Shown here one piece after another: positions 52,501-58,500 of a stretch of DNA of 64,000 nucleotides (positions are counted from its first letter, which is position 1; every line of letters starts with the position of its first letter). The stretch spans positions 20,734,446 to 20,798,445 of the forward strand of contig CP137675.1 of assembly GCA_037976565.1 (NCBI GenBank). The letters are read 5' to 3'. Made by a program: the position numbers and the translations under genes. This stretch comes from Mesocentrotus franciscanus. Taxonomy: Eukaryota; Echinodermata; Echinoidea; Camarodonta; Strongylocentrotidae. A model generated the notes under the pieces. It saw only the letters and a program-made list of their open reading frames with translations. It made no database searches and had not been told where the DNA came from.

Positions 52501-55500
52501 TATTGTCTAGTCAATTACAACATAACGAATGGCATAATGAAGGCAAATTACAGGCTCCTTGTTTTAACACTGCCTCTTAAATTGCCCAGAAGCAACAAGG
52601 CAGTTTTGTTACATTTTCACACCTTCCTTTCATCAATTCAGGACTGCCTAAAGGTTAAATACATTAAGATGATAATTGTTTTCATAAATTGACCTGTACA
52701 TTTAAATTGAGGAAATGGACTTGTTTGCATCAAAGTGTTTTTTTCCTGTGTTTATCTGTCTCTATTTTGGTAATGTGTTTATTGTTTTATAGTTTGGTTT
52801 ATACTTTATAGTCTGTGCCAGGATGTTATCTGTAATTGTTAAGGTTTAACACCGCCTTGTGGCATCTGCTTATTAATTGTGCGGCTTTGTGCAGCTCTGT
52901 ACAATTGAGTTCTTGTTATGTCGGAATAAAAAGCTGAAGTCTACTCAGACTGACGTCCAGTCTCATTAATAATAGCGCTGACTAAACAAAACTACTTGAC
53001 CAGATTCAGTATTTTCTAAAGTAAAGTCAAAAGTAAGATTTCAAGCAATTTAGGGATGCAGAATTGTATATTTTCAGCCATTTTTTCAGTGTAAGGAAGT
53101 ATTTATTCACTCATGAATTATTCTTTTCCTCCGCAATAGCACAAAGCAATTGCACATGCAGTGTATGGCTGTGAGTGTAATTTGCCCACTGGCACATACT
53201 AGTCTGTCAATCAAACCATGATCATGAAACATGTATTGATTAAGTTAATATTAGCAATCACTACAAAGACATTAAATGAGTTTTACTCATTTAAAGGTTA
53301 AGTATCTTAGCTACAATTTATTTTATAGAGTTCTTATCCGGTACTGTTCATGTGAAATTTCAAATGTGCAAAGTTATAGTGTACGTGTTATTTGTAACAA
53401 TTAATATTTCAATCAGAGAGAAAGAAAAAGAATGGGAGAGAAAACATGGCGTGTACCACATGATATCTCCAAGCATAGTAGTTTACTACTATACATGTAC
53501 ATGCATTCTTTCAATGTTTTCAACCATTTCATTTTTTCCCAAAGTAATTTTAGAGAATGTGTAAAAATTATTAACATTATTTCTATATTCATTCAATTCA
53601 TCTACTTTTGGGTTAAATAATCTGTGCTACATTTGGATTTGAAATACCAGGTATTACATGTATGTGATATCATGAAAATGAGATAAATTAGTGATTGTAA
53701 TGAATCAACATTAATGGTGATAGAATAGAGGGATTTATAAATAGTTTTATGACTGTGCACTAGACTATATCGAGATAAGCTCCTTGCTGTGTGCATACAC
53801 ACAGGAACTTCACAATCACCGATATTAGATCTCCAGTGTGGAGCCCGAGAATAAAAGAGAAGAGGCTCAGTCGCTTGAGGTTATTAGTGCACTCAACAGA
53901 GCAAAGGGCTCCAACGAGCCAGTCGGTATACAGTGGTCTGTTCAAGATATCATCTATCAACTAACGGTATAGTGGAAATTTTGAAGGTTAGGGGGAGAGA
54001 TCGGTGGCATTACTTGGAAAGAGGAAGAATCTTCGGCATACTTGTGAATTGTTTGGAAAAGTCGTTGGGGTCATCAAGGAATAGGATCATTCAGATCTTA
54101 TTTAGTATATATATATTCGTAAGGATACTTTGGTTCTCATCTTTGCTGGACCTGAATATGAAAGTCAACTGCCAGAAGCTGTTCAAGGATACACAGAGCT
54201 GGACCTACATAGTTCATTTATAACATTCTTTGTCTTCAGTGCCTACGTACACTTGCACGTGCTGCCGTCATTAGTTTTGAGGGGGCAAAACTATTTCTTC
54301 GTTGAGACATTGATCTGTGTCTGAAGACAGTTTCTTTGTTTTATGATATTGTGATATTGCTAAAGATTCAATGCTCAGAGGTGTTATCACTGTGACATTG
54401 TGAATACCAAATCAACTTACATGCAGGATTGTCTTGCCGTTGAAAAGAAGCAAAATGCAGACTTTACCAGCTCTACAGACATACAACTGGTGGAACGACT
54501 TTGGGTTCTATTGTAAGCTTGAAACCATATTTTCATTGTTACCATATTTCTTTCATGATTGCTTTGTTGAACTGGTTGTGGCACGCAGTGGTGTGATTTG
54601 GACAAAACACGTCTACATCATGATAACAATTAAAGCAAATATCAAAGCAAATATTAGTATTTGCTAACGTCATAACATATGTCCAATTCTGTGGTGGGTG
54701 GAATGTTATTGCTATAATATATCTTAACTTGCTATGTAATAATTTTCTATTTTGATGTAGTTATACATGAATTCATGTACATCGGTTCTAATATTCTGAT
54801 TAGAATGTATTTGTACATGTATGTATATGAGTTGACTGGTATATATTAACCTTTTGTGTTCAAAGAAAACTTGATTAAAACTTGTTTCAGAGATTAAAAT
54901 GTTTTTAAATAATACTGATGAGATAGTATGTAGTGAGTAAGTGATAGGGTTTAGTTGATACATATGATATACTGATTCAGCAGATTTTCCCCAGACATCA
55001 TATATATTTGGAAGCACTGTGGTATATGATGTAGGCTCTTGACTCTCAGGTCCTGGGTTCAATCCTTGCTAGGTGCATACATGTTTGGACAAGATGTTTT
55101 ACCCACATTTGTCCATCTCTACCCAGGCATGAAAGTGTATTGGGTTACCTGACACTTGCAGGGGTAATAGCAATTGCAGGGACTTCAGAAAGAATATTAT
55201 TGATGCTGGTGAAATTTCCCTGGGTATACATGTATAAGATTATCAGTATCAAATTATCATTATTTACTGTTACAACTTAACATAAACTATGGCAATATTC
55301 TCTGTTATATATTTCCAGTTTTACACGTACACAAAAGGTAGTTTTGCATTTTTATGCGTTGGTTACATCATGAAATTATAATCTGCCTGTTATTGCTCTT
55401 CTATATCAGTTAATATTGCCTGAATCATTCCGTAGAGGTTTATTTTTGTGAGATAGAAAATCTAATATATCACTTTTCGATGTACCATTCTTAGTTTATT

Positions 55501-58500
55501 TGAGTGCATATCAGCTAGAACACTACATTTGTATCATTTGTGATGTACCATATTTCATCTGTATCTCAGAAATGGTATTTATTCTGTGAGATGTATGATG
55601 GGTACCAGGACATATTCTACATGGATTAAAGACAGAGCTTGAATCTGGGATCATATATCATTGTTCTATTCTTAGGGTACACAGTATAAGTGGATTGCTG
55701 TTTCATAGTGATCAATGCCAGCCAGCTAGTATTATATATCCTCTGATCTACAGATATTCATTACAGACACCAGGAAATAACTTAAATATGGATAACAGAT
55801 AGAGTTACGTGCATATGCAGGAAACAACGTTATTGGGAACTTTGGCACGAGGCTTTTGTGCTGTAAAATCAACTTTCATATTTCATGTTACATACCCAGT
55901 CATTTGCACTCCAGGAAGTATATTATGAACTTTGGAGCACATTAACTATCTAGGCCTATGAATTATCAAGCATTGCAGATCATGTGATTCTGAATTTGTA
56001 AAGAAATTGCTCGGTCACTAAAGAATTTTGTGTGATATCGTTCATATTGTTCATTTAGATTATGAAGATGACCGTGTAAAATGCCATGTATACTTTTAAA
56101 ATCAAGTCTTAGAATTTGAAGAATGACACCAAACCAAATTTTTAGCTTTATGCGTATGATCATATTCAGATTTAGTGAACTAACCATGCGTCGTTTCTTA
56201 CAAAACAGGTGCTGGGAACTACTCTGTTTTTTTATGTTATGAATTGAATTCTGAGAATATAAAAGGGGAAATGTATCAAGTAGTGACTCAAGTTGTCATA
56301 TATTGATCATGAAAATATTCACCCATTTTCAATGTCACTGGGCCAAAGTGAATCATAGTAGCTATGTTATGTGTGGAGTTGCATAATTCATAATCCTGCA
56401 AGTTATACAAAACTTTAAGAGAATGAGCTTTTCTCATGGCCTCCTTTTATCATCAACCTTTGAGTCAGCAGCCGCTCGCCCGATGACACCGCTCGATGTG
56501 TCATCGGGTAGCAATTGCTTGCGATGTTGATGTGTGATGCAATACAAAATAAACAGAAGAAGAGAGGGGGAATATCAGCCATGGCATTTGCTGTGTGGAT
56601 TAATAGAGTCAGACAAAATGTCAAGGCACTATGACTAGTATGAGGGGGTTTTTGTTGTTGAAAAATTGAGTATGTGGATGTTGGGGGTGTGAAGAGAAAA
56701 ATTTAGGGTCTGTGATAACTGACAATATTTTTAATAATGGTTTATTGATTCAATAATATGCATCCCAGCCTGAGGGCTGAATTGAACAATATTTTTACAA
56801 AAGCATTTACATCATAAAATAATACTCAAAATAGCATAATAAAAATATAAGTAAACATTCTTTATGCAGTAGTAAATTACTCATGAACGTATAATCTACC
56901 ATTAAATGTATAGGTGAAGATCCAAAATATAACTTACAGGATGACCGCATAAGGAATAGGCATAAGCAAGCTCCATAATTATTTAGAAAAGGCAGTTTGA
57001 TTAATGGGTTTGGTTAAATTGTGGACAAGGGAATTTAGAAAATGATGGACACTTTCAATTCATACAATGTCTAGGCCTTCTAGTTTTCAGGGGCTATAGA
57101 AGTGGAGGGGAGTTCGGGGGTTACAGCCCCCTAATGTTAATAGACCTGTAGAATACTTTTAAAGACTCTTCATGGCTCCTGAGTTAACAAGGGGGGAAAA
57201 TGTGTACAACTGATACTGACCAAGAAAACCATTGTGATTGTTGTGATTTATTGTACTTTATTGAATAAATTCCTGTTATTAATTAATTTTCATTACATTC
57301 ATTTACACAAGCATGATAGTTCAATCGTTGAGTTCTTGCTTGGGGAATTTGTATGTGGTGAGACCTACTAAGTCAGGTTCATGAAACATATATCCGTTCA
57401 GCTGGGAGCAGATCGTGATGACGCGATGAGACAAAATGGCACAAGTACATCAACTTGGCTGAAAGAACCTGGAACCTCAGATTGCTTTATCAACTGAACC
57501 ATCATCTATACACCACCCCTTCAGCAGGGATCTCTAAACCAAGCATTCAATTTTCTTTTTTTTCTCCTGCAGATGACACCAAGTCCAGCTTGCAGCAACG
57601 TGGTCTCCTGGAGCGCTCCTTCTCAGAAAGCTCTAACTCTACCATCCTGCTGTCTACAGGAGAACTAGAGAAACTGATAGAGGAGGCCAACCAATCTCTT
57701 GATGAGGCTGATGATAGTGATATAGCTGTCATTGTCCTGCACAAAGATGATGACAACCAGGGTCTTGGACTGACCGTCGCTGGAGGCATAGATCAAGAAG
57801 TCAAAGAAGTTACAGTAAGTTACTTCGATCATTCAACATATTCATTATGAATATTAATTGATTGACCTGGACCCATATTCGTAAAACCTCACTAAGCTAG
57901 TAAGCTAGTTGTCCACTAATTGCATAGGCTGCAGTACATAGTTGACAAGTAGGCTTAGTATTAAAGGTTTTATGCATATGAGCCCTCATTGCTAATACAA
58001 TAAGAATATCCTTGTAGATTAGTAAAGCTGTAGCTGTAAGTCCTATCTGGGAGGGACTTTATTTTGGAGGATTAATGCCTTACAGCAGGGCACTAGTTCT
58101 TTAACTTGGTTACTCACCGAAACATGTAGGAACTCTGAGTTAGGAAAATCAAATTCTACCTCGGGATATCTTGCCTCCGTATGTTGCTCATGTACATGTT
58201 TATATTCATTTTTTTTAACAACGGCATTTGTCTCTTATGTAAATTTCTCATGCTGTATTGAACAATGAACATGATAGAATCCTGTCATATATGTAATGAA
58301 TTCTTACATTGCCATAGTCACATTTTATCTATACCAGTAGTCACATTGTATCCAGTCACATTGCTATAGTCACATTTTATCTATAGTCACATTATATCCA
58401 GACACATTGCTATACCGGTAGTCACATTTTATCTATACCGGTAGTTACATTATATCAAGTCACATTGCTATAGTCACATTGCTAAAGTCACATTTTATCT

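Larger units (their letters stand above)
48158..57572. other. Intron, 9.4 kb
   Basis: No coding exon is recognised between the third and fourth PDZ exons. It contains SINE-type elements (48838-49200, 55010-55275), a T/G homopolymer tract near 51370-51408, and otherwise AT-rich sequence. The 54130-54324 frame reads plausibly (VLIFAGPEYESQ) but has no usable splice sites. Confidence 0.6.

Noticed and set aside
54130..54324. Open frame starting VLIFAGPEYESQLPEA as a possible exon
   Set aside because: It reads protein-like, but no acceptor and donor of matching phase frame it and I recognise no domain.
57455..57572. Upstream extension of the 57573 exon as an independent start
   Set aside because: The in-frame sequence before the CTGCAG acceptor is not conserved-looking. 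The strong pyrimidine tract and the phase match with 48157 support splicing.
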